This document shows, one piece after another, positions 50,507 through 59,916 of a stretch of DNA of 60,011 nucleotides; position 1 is the first letter of the stretch, and each line of letters opens with the position of its first letter. This DNA is from Dethiobacter sp. (lineage in GTDB: Bacteria > Bacillota > Dethiobacteria > Dethiobacterales > Dethiobacteraceae). The notes beneath the pieces are model-generated. The model made no database searches and was not told the origin of the DNA. It saw only the letters and a program-made list of their open reading frames with translations. The stretch lies in the NCBI GenBank assembly GCA_018335875.1, contig JAGXRN010000011.1, positions 1 to 60,011 of the forward strand. The letters run 5' to 3'. Both the position numbers and the translations under genes were made by a program.

Positions 50507-51355
50507 TTACTCTTCTGTAAGTTTCCTATACAAATTAGGGCGGCGAGCTCCAAATAAATCATTGTAGTGATGGACAGGCTTACCTTCCATTGCGGGGAAA
50601 AATACTTTCTTATTATTTACCTTTTCTAGATCTAACTCTGCAACCAGCAATGTTTCACTCTCTGAGTCAGCTTGAGCTATCGCTTCACCGTTGAGACCAA
50701 AAATTGTGCTCAAACCGATAAATCTGAATTCATTCTCCATGCCTACGCGATTCGAAGAAAGTACGTATATATGGTTTTCAACAGCTCTAGTAGGCAGTAA
50801 ATAATCAACCTGTGTTTTCGCTGTTATGGGTAAATTTGTAGAATGAATTAATATATCGGCTCCTTGTAAAGCAAGTACTCGGCTATGTTCCGGGAAACGA
50901 ACATCATAGCAAATCATAATTCCCAGCTTGCCAATTGGTGTTTCAATCGGTACCAACTCATGGTCGCCAGGAGATACAAAGTTATCGACTCCTAAATTTG
51001 ACAAATGAACCTTGCGATAGGTATCTACTATCCCTTCTGGCCCAATTAAAGCAACAGAATTATAGTACTTACCTCCTGAACTCTCTACAAAGCCCACGAC
51101 AAAATAGAGATCGTTCTGCCTGGCTAAGAGCTCTAAGTCGGTGGTCCATAAACTGCCCACTGTTAAAGCATTATCTATTACATCCTTTTCTCTGGAATAG
51201 CAATATCCTGTCAGGGAGCATTCAGGAAAAACAACAAGAAGACATCCTTGAGCAGCGGCTTCCTGCACAAACCTACGAGTAGTCTCCATATTATGCTCCA
51301 GCTGCGCCAACTTTGGGTCTGTTTGAGCGACTCCAACTTTAATCCATTTCGCCAT
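50507..51355 (-). CDS. Nitrilase-superfamily carbon-nitrogen hydrolase
   Basis: A 282-residue enzyme with the Glu-Lys-Cys triad: E45 in VVFPECSLTGY, K115 in YRKVHLSNLG and C149 in IMICYDVRFPE. It hydrolyses an amide, carbamoyl or nitrile bond; the subfamily cannot be fixed from these motifs, though the length and sequence look like omega-amidase or N-carbamoyl-type enzymes more than true nitrilases. GGAGG precedes the ATG. It is the last gene of the Liv-type transporter operon, 40 bases after the binding-protein gene, which suggests that the imported compound is an amide or carbamoyl amino acid. Confidence 0.88.
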   Translation of the reverse strand: MAKWIKVGVAQTDPKLAQLEHNMETTRRFVQEAAAQGCLLVVFPECSLTGYCYSREKDVIDNALTVGSLWTTDLELLARQNDLYFVVGFVESSGGKYYNSVALIGPEGIVDTYRKVHLSNLGVDNFVSPGDHELVPIETPIGKLGIMICYDVRFPEHSRVLALQGADILIHSTNLPITAKTQVDYLLPTRAVENHIYVLSSNRVGMENEFRFIGLSTIFGLNGEAIAQADSESETLLVAELDLEKVNNKKVFFPAMEGKPVHHYNDLFGARRPNLYRKLTEE

Positions 51356-51395
51356 TCCATTTAACCTCCCAATCTAACCTTCCCATATAGAGCAA

Positions 51396-52652
51396 TTATC
51401 TTTGGTTCCAGGCAGGGAATGGATCCACAGCATTGTGTGTTTTTACATCTGCCGGATGAACTATAACCAGCCTATAGCCTGCATCATCAATGATCGCTTG
51501 TGTTACTACACTTCTCATACCCAATTGCTTACCTGTCTCCATAAGATTATACTCCCCTGTAATAACGGTAACTTTTCCTGATAATGCAAGTGCTGCTTGT
51601 TTAATCTTGCCTGCTTCAAATGAGCCCGCATCTTCAACAAATTTCTGCATCAGTACACCTGCACCGTAAGCCAGACCTGTTTGGAAATCAGCAGGATGTG
51701 TGGCATTTGGGAATAACCGATCATAAGCCGCATAAAACTGACCTGTATTCATTCCATCTGTCACATCATATATCAGGTCCTCATGGACCCAAACGTGCCC
51801 ATAAATATATGAACCGTCTTTGCCTGTTAAGTCCTTCCATTCAGGTTGGGCTGAATAAAGCATATAAACATAATCAAAGGTAAGATCGTTTTCCTTCATC
51901 TGTCTTAAGAAGTTTGCTTGATCTTCCATATAACCATTCACAAATAATGCATCGGGATTTGTATTAGCTATGCGTCGGATCATGGATGAGTAATCTAAAC
52001 TGTCTTTTGAGTAGTGGTCATAAAAAACAACATTCATACCTAGCTTTTCGGCATATTCTTTTGTACCTAATGCCTGGGCCGCTGGAAATGGCTCATCTTG
52101 GTATACAACCGCTATGTTACGATACCCTAGGGAATAGGCATGATCAACTCCCGGTAACTGAGCTAAAGAAGCTGCAATTTGAGTTGCAGAAATAATATAC
52201 TTATGACCTTGAGCATAAATGGTATCTGCGGCTGCTGACCAAATAATTAATGGTTTTCCGTATCGCTCAGTCACTGTTGTTGCTACACCTGTTAATGTAG
52301 ATCCAAATGGAGCAAATAATAAATCAACCTTATCTTCAGTGATCAGCCTTTCATACAGCCTTGTAACCTGCTGAGTATCACTGCGATCATCATATGTTAC
52401 AAGTTCCACTGGAACCTTCTTCCCTTGTGATGCTACATACAGGCCCCCTTGTGCATTTACCTCATCTACCCAAAGCTCCAGTCCTTTAATTCCCTGTTGG
52501 GAAGCAAAAGCAAAGTTACCAGTTGTAGATATGGTAGCTCCTACTTTAATAACTTCGACTGTCCCATCAGGACTTTTCGTGTTTTTACCAGAATTACAGC
52601 CAACTAAAAAAACCAGTAAACATACAGACAACAGAATATAAAATCGTTTCAT
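51396..52652 (-). CDS. Liv-type ABC transporter binding lipoprotein
   Basis: A 418-residue binding protein of the branched-chain amino acid/amide type. Lipoprotein signal MKRFYILLSVCLLVFLVGCN with the cysteine at 19. The mature part has KVGATISTTGNFAFASQQGI and the long N-lobe typical of the family (LYERLITEDKVDLLFAPFGS). Substrate could be branched-chain amino acids, amides or urea; the neighbouring nitrilase favours an amide. It lies between livH and the nitrilase gene, with GGGAGAG before the ATG. Confidence 0.88.
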   Translation of the reverse strand: MKRFYILLSVCLLVFLVGCNSGKNTKSPDGTVEVIKVGATISTTGNFAFASQQGIKGLELWVDEVNAQGGLYVASQGKKVPVELVTYDDRSDTQQVTRLYERLITEDKVDLLFAPFGSTLTGVATTVTERYGKPLIIWSAAADTIYAQGHKYIISATQIAASLAQLPGVDHAYSLGYRNIAVVYQDEPFPAAQALGTKEYAEKLGMNVVFYDHYSKDSLDYSSMIRRIANTNPDALFVNGYMEDQANFLRQMKENDLTFDYVYMLYSAQPEWKDLTGKDGSYIYGHVWVHEDLIYDVTDGMNTGQFYAAYDRLFPNATHPADFQTGLAYGAGVLMQKFVEDAGSFEAGKIKQAALALSGKVTVITGEYNLMETGKQLGMRSVVTQAIIDDAGYRLVIVHPADVKTHNAVDPFPAWNQR

Positions 52653-52673
52653 TGATCTCTCCCTTTCGTGATG

Positions 52674-53606
52674 TTAGTAACCCTCAGTCACCACAAGTTC
52701 ATTGACTGTGAGCTTCTTTTTTCTCCACACTTTGACACCTGACAACAATCCCTCTGGCCTCCACATAACAACACTAATCATTATGAAGAACGTTAATGCA
52801 TGTGCATAACCCATTGGTAAAAGTAACATTGCGACACTTTCTGTAATTCCATAGACTACTCCACCCAATAATGCTCCCAATGGTTGTCGTAGTCCTCCTA
52901 GAATAATCACAACAAAAGCAATAGTCGTATAGTTCACTGCTAATTTTGAAGAAATCGAAGGGAAAACCAGAGTTACTAATACACCGGCAATGCTAACTGA
53001 CATCAAGCCAATACCAAGAGAAATTGCAGAAATCAAATCCGTTTTAATTCCTAAAATTTGAGCTGCCTCTTTATGTTGAATAACCGCACGAATCGCCTTT
53101 CCCACTCTCGTTCTTTGAAGATAATAAACTAAGATCACAGTGACAACGCAGACAACCATAAAAGCAATAATCCTGGATGTCGATAGCGTAAAAGGTCCCA
53201 TTCTGGTAGATATTCTGAAAAATTGTTCATACGGAAAAGGAATCCCCCTTGGAGTCGCTCCAAACATGGATGTGGTTAAATGTTTGAGCATTAGTGAAAT
53301 TCCAAAAAAAGCTAAGAACGAAGCAGTTTCAGAATCATTTGAATTTTGTAGCCGCTTAATTACTAAATAATAAAGCAAAATTCCCAAGAGAAATGACACA
53401 GGCAAGATGATAAACAAGGAAACAAGTGGGTCCATTGCCATCCTTCGGTATAAAAACCAAGCCGTAAATGAAGAAAATACAAGCAGATCCCCGTGGGCAA
53501 AGTTAACAACCTTCATCACACCGTAAATCATACTTAACCCAACGCCAATTAACGCATATACCGCCCCGACAATGATTCCTGATAATATGGCTTCTATTAA
53601 AATCAA
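52674..53606 (-). CDS. livH: Liv-type ABC transporter permease LivH
   Basis: A 310-residue membrane protein with about eight hydrophobic segments. The conserved start LSGIIVGAVYALIGVGLSMI and MKVVNFAHGDLLVFSSF are typical of LivH permeases; RTRVGKAIRAVIQHKEAAQI is the cytoplasmic loop that contacts the ATPases. Works with LivM, LivG and LivF. It starts one base after livF ends and lies 21 bases before the binding-protein gene. Confidence 0.9.
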   Translation of the reverse strand: MILIEAILSGIIVGAVYALIGVGLSMIYGVMKVVNFAHGDLLVFSSFTAWFLYRRMAMDPLVSLFIILPVSFLLGILLYYLVIKRLQNSNDSETASFLAFFGISLMLKHLTTSMFGATPRGIPFPYEQFFRISTRMGPFTLSTSRIIAFMVVCVVTVILVYYLQRTRVGKAIRAVIQHKEAAQILGIKTDLISAISLGIGLMSVSIAGVLVTLVFPSISSKLAVNYTTIAFVVIILGGLRQPLGALLGGVVYGITESVAMLLLPMGYAHALTFFIMISVVMWRPEGLLSGVKVWRKKKLTVNELVVTEGY

Positions 53607-54350
53607 CTAATTCCCCCCCTCTACTGTAATCCATGTTTTAATAATACTTTCCATCTCCCCTTCCAACTCTTCTTTGGAGCCATGATATTTGATTTTACCA
53701 AGATCTAAAATATATACATTATCTGCAATCGCCATAGCACTTCTAATATTCTGGTCAATAATTAGAATAGTGACTCCCCTCTTTTTTAAATCAACTAGTA
53801 CGCTGTAAATGTTTTTAGCTATTTTGGGAGCAAGCGTTTCGGTTGGTTCATCAAGTAAAATAATTTCTGGATCTGTTAACATTGATCGCTCTACTTCAAG
53901 AATTCTTTGCTGCCCGCCGCTTAAAAGTCCTGCGGGTAGGTCACGTGCCTCCCAGAGAAAAGAATGATGTTCGTATGCTCGATTAATAGCTAGCTTTATA
54001 CGTTTTTTATCATTCTTCAAAACCCAGCAACCCATCTCTAAGTTCTCATGCACAGTCATTTGAGGAAATAAGCTTTTTGATTGTTGAGGAACATAAGCAA
54101 CCCCTAAATTCAATAACTTCTCGACATTTAATCCATTAATGTCCTTTCCGCGCAACAGGACTCTTCCTTCTCTAGGCCTTAAGAAACCATAAATTGTTTT
54201 TAATAGTGTCGATTTTCCTGCACCATTTGGGCCTAATACAATCGTAATTTTTCCTTTTTCCACATCCAAGCTCAGGTCATTTAAGATGTCAATACTAGAA
54301 ATGTATCCAGCGACTACATTCTCTACCTGTATTAAGCTAATTTTTATCAC
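53607..54350 (-). CDS. livF: Liv-type ABC transporter ATPase LivF
   Basis: A 247-residue ATPase. Walker A VLGPNGAGKSTLLKTIYG, Q-loop VAYVPQQSKSLFPQ, signature LLSGGQQRILEVERSM and Walker B IILLDEPTETLAP. The signature and D-loop are complete; the switch His position reads LIIDQNIRSAM, where a Gln-Asn pair replaces the usual His, as is common in LivF. GTG start overlapping the livG stop. Confidence 0.9.
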   Translation of the reverse strand: MIKISLIQVENVVAGYISSIDILNDLSLDVEKGKITIVLGPNGAGKSTLLKTIYGFLRPREGRVLLRGKDINGLNVEKLLNLGVAYVPQQSKSLFPQMTVHENLEMGCWVLKNDKKRIKLAINRAYEHHSFLWEARDLPAGLLSGGQQRILEVERSMLTDPEIILLDEPTETLAPKIAKNIYSVLVDLKKRGVTILIIDQNIRSAMAIADNVYILDLGKIKYHGSKEELEGEMESIIKTWITVEGGN

Positions 54351-55066
54351 CTTCCAAAATAGGCATTGACGACAACCGAGTCATTTTGCAGGTTTTTTGG
54401 ATTTCCTCTGGCAATGATCTCACCTTGATTAAGTACGATAATATCATTTGTTAGCTTGTAAAGGGGTGGCAAATCATGACTCACTATCATCATCGTTACT
54501 CCCTCTTTATGAACTTCCCGGATTCCTTGAACCATCACTTCCTTCAAAGTTGGGTGAACACCAGCAAATGGTTCATCAAGCAACAAGACATCGGGATCAA
54601 GCATTAAAGACCTGGCAAACTCTAATAGCTTCTGCTGCCCGCCGGATAACTCCATCGCCAAGTCATGTTCTCTCCCACCAATACTAAGTCTCTCCAGCAA
54701 TGCTGATGCTTTGCGGACTAATTGGTTCTTGGGAAGTTTCAAATGAAGAACTGGCGTTAGCATATTTTCTAAAAGCGTGCATTCCTGAAAAACCCGTGGG
54801 ACTTGAAACGTTCTTGACATACCCTTACGGATAATCCGGTGAGTGGACAAGCTTGTAATATTCTCACCTTTAAAAAATATTTCCCCAATTTCAGGCTTGT
54901 ACGTTCCAATAATACAATTCAAAAAGCTGGACTTCCCTGCCCCATTAGGACCAATAATTCCCAGAATATCTCCTTTAATGATTTCTAGATTAACGTTTTT
55001 TACTGCTACATGGCCACCAAATTGCTTGGTAAGTTGATGTATTGCTAAGACAGATTCTTCAGACAT
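54347..55066 (-). CDS. livG: Liv-type ABC transporter ATPase LivG
   Basis: A protein of about 239 residues. Walker A GIIGPNGAGKSSFLNCIIGT, family mark MSRTFQVPRVFQECTLLEN, signature ELSGGQQKLLEFARSL, Walker B LLLDEPFAGVHPT and switch MIVSHDLPPL. The ATG at 55066 is chosen because GAGGTG lies about nine bases upstream; a GTG at 55078 overlaps the livM stop. Coupled to livM and livF by overlaps, which points to one transcript. Confidence 0.9.
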   Translation of the reverse strand: MSEESVLAIHQLTKQFGGHVAVKNVNLEIIKGDILGIIGPNGAGKSSFLNCIIGTYKPEIGEIFFKGENITSLSTHRIIRKGMSRTFQVPRVFQECTLLENMLTPVLHLKLPKNQLVRKASALLERLSIGGREHDLAMELSGGQQKLLEFARSLMLDPDVLLLDEPFAGVHPTLKEVMVQGIREVHKEGVTMMIVSHDLPPLYKLTNDIIVLNQGEIIARGNPKNLQNDSVVVNAYFGR

Positions 55067-55074
55067 ATAGTGGA

Positions 55075-56013
55075 TCACCTCAAATATCCTCTTAAATTTG
55101 GTGATATCTTGAAGATAAACCCCATGATCCCCCGTGGCAGGAAGAGTACTAGAATCAGGAGCAGTAAACCTAACAAGAACACATCAAAACCTGAGAAAAC
55201 CCTCCATACGAAGTCGTCGACATTGTATAAAACTAAGGTGCCAAGAATAGGGCCTAATACTGTACCAAAACCACCGAACATACCATATACGATTGACTTT
55301 GCCGAGATCATTAAATTAAAGGCGGCGTCGGGAGCCACTATTGCGGTAAAGAGAGCATCAATAGCTCCGGCCATCGTCGCGATAACAGCACATATTAGCC
55401 ATGGATACAATTTGACTAATGTTGTATTTATTCCAACTACTTCAGCCGCATGCTGATCCTGCTTAATCGCTTTCAGAGCAATTCCCAGCCTCGAACTGGT
55501 CAACCACATGCTTACGATAACGACAGCAAACGTTAAAATGAGCATATAGTAAAAGCTTCTCTCCGGATTGTATACTGAAGTTAAGGTTAGGCCGCTTGAG
55601 CCACCAAAGACTTTGGCAGGTAAAGACGTCACTAATGCCATGATCATGAGTGCTACTGCCATATTAACAATAGCGAAATAAATTCCTTTTAAGCGAAGAG
55701 TCGGGAATATTAATATGGCTAGCAAGACACCAATCATCCCGGAAAATAAAATGGCAATTGGAACAGGTATTCCAAATGTACGAATAAATATGGCTACAGC
55801 ATACCCTCCCACTCCATAAAAAGCTACAAATCCGAAAGGCAGATAGCCTGTTAAGCCATAAATAATGTTGAAAGATGAAGCCATTACAATCCAAAATAAA
55901 ATATAAAAAATAAAAGATAGTTTAAAATTATAGATGGGAACAAAAACCAATAAAAAGGTAAATAAAGACAAAATAACAAGATAAAAAAAATTCGTCGATT
56001 TAAATCTTTTCAT
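55075..56013 (-). CDS. livM: Liv-type ABC transporter permease LivM
   Basis: A 312-residue membrane protein. An N-terminal helix pair is followed by YGLTGYLPFGFVAFYGVGGY, the conserved LivM segment, and by SRLGIALKAIKQDQHAAEVV, the coupling loop. LTLTSVYNPERSFYYML and GGFGTVLGPILGTLVLYNVD are further family stretches. First transporter gene of the operon. About 130 bases separate it from the frameshifted dehydrogenase gene upstream; no promoter was seen in that gap, so it may depend on the upstream promoter. Confidence 0.9.
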   Translation of the reverse strand: MKRFKSTNFFYLVILSLFTFLLVFVPIYNFKLSFIFYILFWIVMASSFNIIYGLTGYLPFGFVAFYGVGGYAVAIFIRTFGIPVPIAILFSGMIGVLLAILIFPTLRLKGIYFAIVNMAVALMIMALVTSLPAKVFGGSSGLTLTSVYNPERSFYYMLILTFAVVIVSMWLTSSRLGIALKAIKQDQHAAEVVGINTTLVKLYPWLICAVIATMAGAIDALFTAIVAPDAAFNLMISAKSIVYGMFGGFGTVLGPILGTLVLYNVDDFVWRVFSGFDVFLLGLLLLILVLFLPRGIMGFIFKISPNLRGYLR

Positions 56014-56146
56014 TTACATACACCTCTGTACTGTGATTCATACATTTTAATGCTTACAGAATTTTCTGTCAACTGTAATTAATTGCCTTCTCTGGATATA
56101 ATAAGTGCTCACCCATATTATATGTATTCCCAAATTGAACTTAAAT

Positions 56147-57159
56147 TCAGTCACTATTGACAGAATGACATAAAGACACGGGCAACTCCTTTATTGTAAT
56201 GAGCCCAGTAAGACCGCTATTAATAACTTTAAGGAGGGTGTTGATGGTGGAAGCTATTGTCCCACTGTCTCCAGGGATTCCACCTTTAACTACAACCTCA
56301 AGAGGAGGGTTACCATTTATATTTATAAGATCATAGGGCTCTGATGCCCCCAAATACATCTGCAAATTAAATGATATTAATTCTTTACCTTGTTTGCAAC
56401 CCCACCCACTCTGGTTAATACAGCAACCTGTCCAGCCTTAACTTCTAAAAATTCGGTGCGGATATTCTCTTCAGCAATCACAGGAAGAATCTGCTGCTTA
56501 ATCTCGTCCAACTCCCAGCCTAAACCCGCAGCTAATAGAGCAATAGATTCAATAAATCCGGCATGTCCAATTTTTTCATCCGCAACAAAAGCCATAAACT
56601 CACTTATTTCCATGCCTGCACCAACCTTTTTTTGCAGTGAACCACGTCTTCTGCCGGCATCCAAAACCCTCTCAATTCTTATTTCCTTGACATCCAAGAC
56701 GGCGTGATTATAAACTAAAGGTAGCATATCCATAGCAAATCCAGGGTTAACACCGGTACCAACCAATGCTTTCTCCGCTTTCTTTGCAGAATTATCAATA
56801 TCCTCTGACAACTTCGGGAAGCGATACCAAGGGTACGCTAATTCTTCACAAGTCGAAATAACGTGAAGCCCTGCATTAAGCATTTCTTTTAACTGATCAA
56901 CAACATTACCCAACTTAGATGATGTACAGTGAATAGCAGCATCAGCACTTTTCCCATCAAGGGCTTCAGCAAGCGAAGAACAAACCTTTAGGTTAGCGTT
57001 GCAATTCAAAGAAATTATTTTATTTAATTCCTTACCCACCTTGTCAGGATCGATATCCACTACCCCCACCAGTTCCATCTGCGAGTGCATACTTACAGCC
57101 TTCACTATGCCACATCCTATAGGCCCTAAACCATATTGAATAACTTTTACTTTTTTCAC
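56147..57159 (-). pseudogene. 2,4-diaminopentanoate dehydrogenase-like gene with single-base frameshift
   Basis: The first 260 codons read KVIQYGLGPIGCGIVKAVSM (NAD(P) fold) through GTGVNPGFAMDMLPL to RVGGVANKVKN and stop at 56377. The next frame continues the same family: LISFNLQMYLGASEPYDLI to KVINSGLTGLITIKELP, ending at 56147. Adding one base near 56380 restores KELISFNLQMY and one protein of about 336 residues, the normal length of dihydrodipicolinate-reductase-like 2,4-diaminopentanoate dehydrogenases. These act on amino-acid breakdown products. A real mutation or a sequencing error are both possible. GTG start with GGAGAG upstream. It is the first gene under a consensus promoter and leads the Liv operon. 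Confidence 0.8.
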
Positions 57160-57185
57160 TTGTAATCACTCTCCGACATTTCATT

Positions 57186-57215
57186 ATGTATGCAATCATT
57201 ATATATTGTATGTAT
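57186..57215. promoter_or_regulatory. Imperfect inverted repeat, possible GntR operator
   Basis: ATGTATGCAAT and ATTGTATGTAT are separated by eight bases and match as inverted half sites at 8 of 11 positions. It covers the -10 box and spacer of the promoter below, between the regulator gene and its likely target. Confidence 0.45.
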
Positions 57216-57226
57216 TTGTCTGTCAA
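57198..57226 (-). promoter_or_regulatory. Consensus sigma-A promoter of the dehydrogenase/Liv operon
   Basis: On the minus strand TTGACA and TATAAT are separated by exactly 17 bases, a full match to the sigma-A consensus, 39 bases before the start codon. A repressor site overlaps it, as expected for such a strong promoter. Confidence 0.85.
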
Positions 57227-57547
57227 GGAGCGATTAATTTAATCGCGAGTCTCTGTGAAGTTAGGTTACAGGCTGAAGCCGCACTAATCCGTGCATTGTG
57301 TAAACTACCGCTCTTATTAAGCATAGTTGGACAAATATCTCTTTTTTTGTTAAAGTAACATTATAAATGCTATTAATGTTAATATAGAATACTCCCTGAT
57401 AGCCTGCTGAACCCGAACCCTATTGGCTTACGTCACGCAAAGCATAGTGGCCGGCTTACGGCGAGGGTGGCACCACATCTACAGAAAAGGGATAAAATAT
57501 ATTGGGCACTAAGATATGCCTACTTTACCGGGAGGTTATTACGACCT
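57227..57547. other. Intergenic region upstream of the GntR gene
   Basis: About 320 bases without a supported gene. It must contain the regulator's promoter; AT-rich stretches at 57340-57390 are candidates, but none matches well. A GAGGGTGGCACCAC at 57463 looks like a T-box core but lacks the rest of such a leader. Confidence 0.4.
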
Positions 57548-58324
57548 ATGATCATTCTAGATACAGAACTGGAAAGGGAAAGCGAAACTCCTCTTTATGA
57601 ACAATTGGCAGATCTTTTAGAAAAAGCCATTTTAAGTGGAGAGCTTCAAGTTGGACAAAAAATTTTAAGCGAGGATGAATTTGTAAAAAAATTTCATATA
57701 AGCAGGTCAACAGTTAGACTGGCTTTAGATATACTAGTTAATAAATGCTTATTGGTTCGACGCAGCGGTAAAGGTACATTTGTCAACTTTAAACTTCATC
57801 AGGGACTTAAAGAATTAAAAAGCCTGTTTGAAGTCTTAGTAAATCAGGGAATCAATTGCACAATTGAAGAACTAAGTATAAAAGCAATTAAACCATCAAA
57901 AGAGTTATCCCAAAAATTATTATTGAAAAATAATAATAATAAAGTCTTATCTATTGAGAGGAAATTCTTAGTAGATAAATCTCCAATTGCATATAGCCAC
58001 ATATTTATTCCTTTTGAAAGAATAGGTTCTACTAATGCATCATACTTTGAGAAACAGTCGTCTTATCTTGTGTTAGAAAATATTTATAGAGTTAAAATTC
58101 AACGAGCAAAACAACTTATTTCTGCCGTTAACGCGTCTAGCTATATTGCGAATCAACTATCTATCACCAAAGGAGACCCAGTGCTTTTTGTTACTAGGGT
58201 AGCCTATGACCAAGATAATCAACCAATTGAGTATTTGGAGCAGTACTATAGAAGTGACCGCTTTTCTTTCGAAATAGAAATGCCCAGAAATAAAATAACG
58301 TATCTTTATAATCAAGAAGAATAG
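57548..58324 (+). CDS. GntR family regulator with UTRA domain
   Basis: About 258 residues. The N-terminal winged helix reads PLYEQLADLLEKAILSGEL, LSEDEFVKKFHISRSTVRLA and RRSGKGTFV, as in the HutC/FarR branch of GntR. The C-terminal UTRA ligand domain has KVLSIERKFLVDKSPIAYSH, LISAVNASSYIANQL and GDPVLFVTRVAYDQDNQPIE. The ATG at 57548 follows GGGAGG at about 12 bases; the frame is open to 57467. It faces away from the dehydrogenase/Liv operon and most likely represses it, with the imported compound as inducer. Confidence 0.88.
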   Translation: MIILDTELERESETPLYEQLADLLEKAILSGELQVGQKILSEDEFVKKFHISRSTVRLALDILVNKCLLVRRSGKGTFVNFKLHQGLKELKSLFEVLVNQGINCTIEELSIKAIKPSKELSQKLLLKNNNNKVLSIERKFLVDKSPIAYSHIFIPFERIGSTNASYFEKQSSYLVLENIYRVKIQRAKQLISAVNASSYIANQLSITKGDPVLFVTRVAYDQDNQPIEYLEQYYRSDRFSFEIEMPRNKITYLYNQEE

Positions 58325-58415
58325 ATAGAACATAAATGCCCTTGGCGTACTTTCTAAGTTTTTTTGCTAATCATTTAAAGGGTAGGATCCCATAATGCTA
58401 TTAGGGGACAACTAA

Positions 58416-58446
58416 AACAAAAAGCTCCGTTTAAGAGCTTTTTTAT
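58416..58446. terminator. Bidirectional terminator
   Basis: AAAAGCTC and GAGCTTTT pair around a seven-base loop; T run on the plus strand, and A run before the stem gives T on the minus strand. It ends the regulator and the convergent oxidoreductase fragment. Confidence 0.8.
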
Positions 58447-58513
58447 GTTATCTTTAACTATTAGGGCTTATTGATAAGAAGAATCCTGCCGGGCTTTAAG
58501 TCAAAGTCTTTTC

Positions 58514-59722
58514 TTACAGATTCTCCAGGCACTCAGAGGCCCACTCTATTTCCAGCTTTTCCAGGGTGGACTTTTTGGGGATACCGTCCTTGGTCCAACC
58601 CATTTCCTCGTAATAAAGCATTATGCCCTGACGAAGATCACTTTGAGCAATATGTGACCCTTTTAAATGGCCCCCCGGCATTGGTGTATGTATTCTTGGC
58701 GGCAAATTATCTTCTTTTGCAGAGAATCCTTCTCTGATATTAAATATCCTGGCAAGCTGAATAGCCCTCTCTCCCACCTTCATGGCTTCATAGACAGTTG
58801 TATCCCAGCCGGTTATAGCGCTAACTGCCCGTACCGTTTTACTGAAATTAAAAGGAACAAAAATACATTTTACCAGGCAATCCTGAAAATTATTCCATCT
58901 GTGAAGAGCAGCAAAAAGGCTTACCTTTCTTGGGCCAAGATCATTTACAGGTATTGGATTCATAAAACCCAAAGCTTTTATTTCTTCCAAATCGGCACTT
59001 TTTGAAACATACCGAGTATCATGAAGCCCGGTATTATGATCAGCACCGAGACTTGCAACAGCATAACCAAGGCCCAGTCCCTGCTTCAGTCTTGGTTCAT
59101 GCATGCCCATTTCTAAACCCTTAACATGAACGGCAAAAGAGTCACTTCCCTGGCCCAGAGTGTTGGCAGCACGTAAAACGCCATCTGCCAACAGATCTCC
59201 AATATCTTGTCGTTTTGCAATTAATTCGAGTACCTGTAACATGGCTTCGCTATTGCCAAATTCCAATTTAATACCGCCGGTATCATTTAAAGTTAAAATG
59301 CCTTTCTCAAAACACTCCATGGCAAAGCCGATAGTTACCCCGGCCGATATGGTGTCAATGGAGTTTCCGTTGCAGATAGCATTTGCTGCAATTATCGCCT
59401 TCAAATCGTTTACACCGCAGTTTGCGCCAAAGGAAGCGAGTGTCTCATATTCCGGCCCGCCGTATGACGAATCATTAATGTCCATTTCACTGCAGATAAC
59501 TGCCTTCTTACACCTTACAGGACAGGTAGAACAACCTTCCATTTTATAACCTATAATTTCCGACAATGTAATTGCCGAAATGTTATTAATATCCTCAAAG
59601 AACCCGTCCCTGAAGTTGCGGGTCGGGATATTTCCAATGCTGTTAAATGCATCCATGGCACTCCCGGTCCCATATTTATGCAGGTCGGGGACAAGCCTCT
59701 TATAATTCTTTATGAGCCACAA
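58514..59722 (-). pseudogene. Aldehyde:ferredoxin oxidoreductase, 5'-truncated
   Basis: The 402 codons cover domains 2 and 3 of a tungsten-type aldehyde:ferredoxin oxidoreductase: GNIPTRNFRDGFF, GCSTCPVRCKK (C64, C67, C71, three ligands of the [4Fe-4S] cluster), GGPEYETLASFGANCGVND and a late FQDCLVKC holding the fourth Cys. Complete enzymes have about 600 residues. Domain 1, which binds the pterin, is missing: in-frame TAG and TGA codons lie just before DELKEINLWL, and nothing like domain 1 follows upstream. The only start is a TTG without a ribosome-binding site. I read it as a truncated remnant; a deletion probably removed the first third. Confidence 0.75.
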
Positions 59723-59916
59723 GTTAATTTCTTTTAATTCATCTCACTAGCGTTGCATTAAAATTATTAAAAAAACGAAAGTGCTTTGCCTGCAACGAAC
59801 ATATGTAAGTTTACTCTATTTATAGTAAAATATGTAAGGGACATTTCTCGCCTGTAGTTAAAAGGACTAGAGCCGGTAAAGGGTAGTCCTCATCCACATT
59901 TTGCCAGTATGTTTAC

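Noticed and set aside
57463..57475. T-box-like GAGGGTGGCACCAC upstream of the GntR gene
   Set aside because: No stem I, AG-bulge elements or following terminator/antiterminator can be seen, and the downstream gene is a regulator and not an aminoacyl-tRNA or amino-acid gene.
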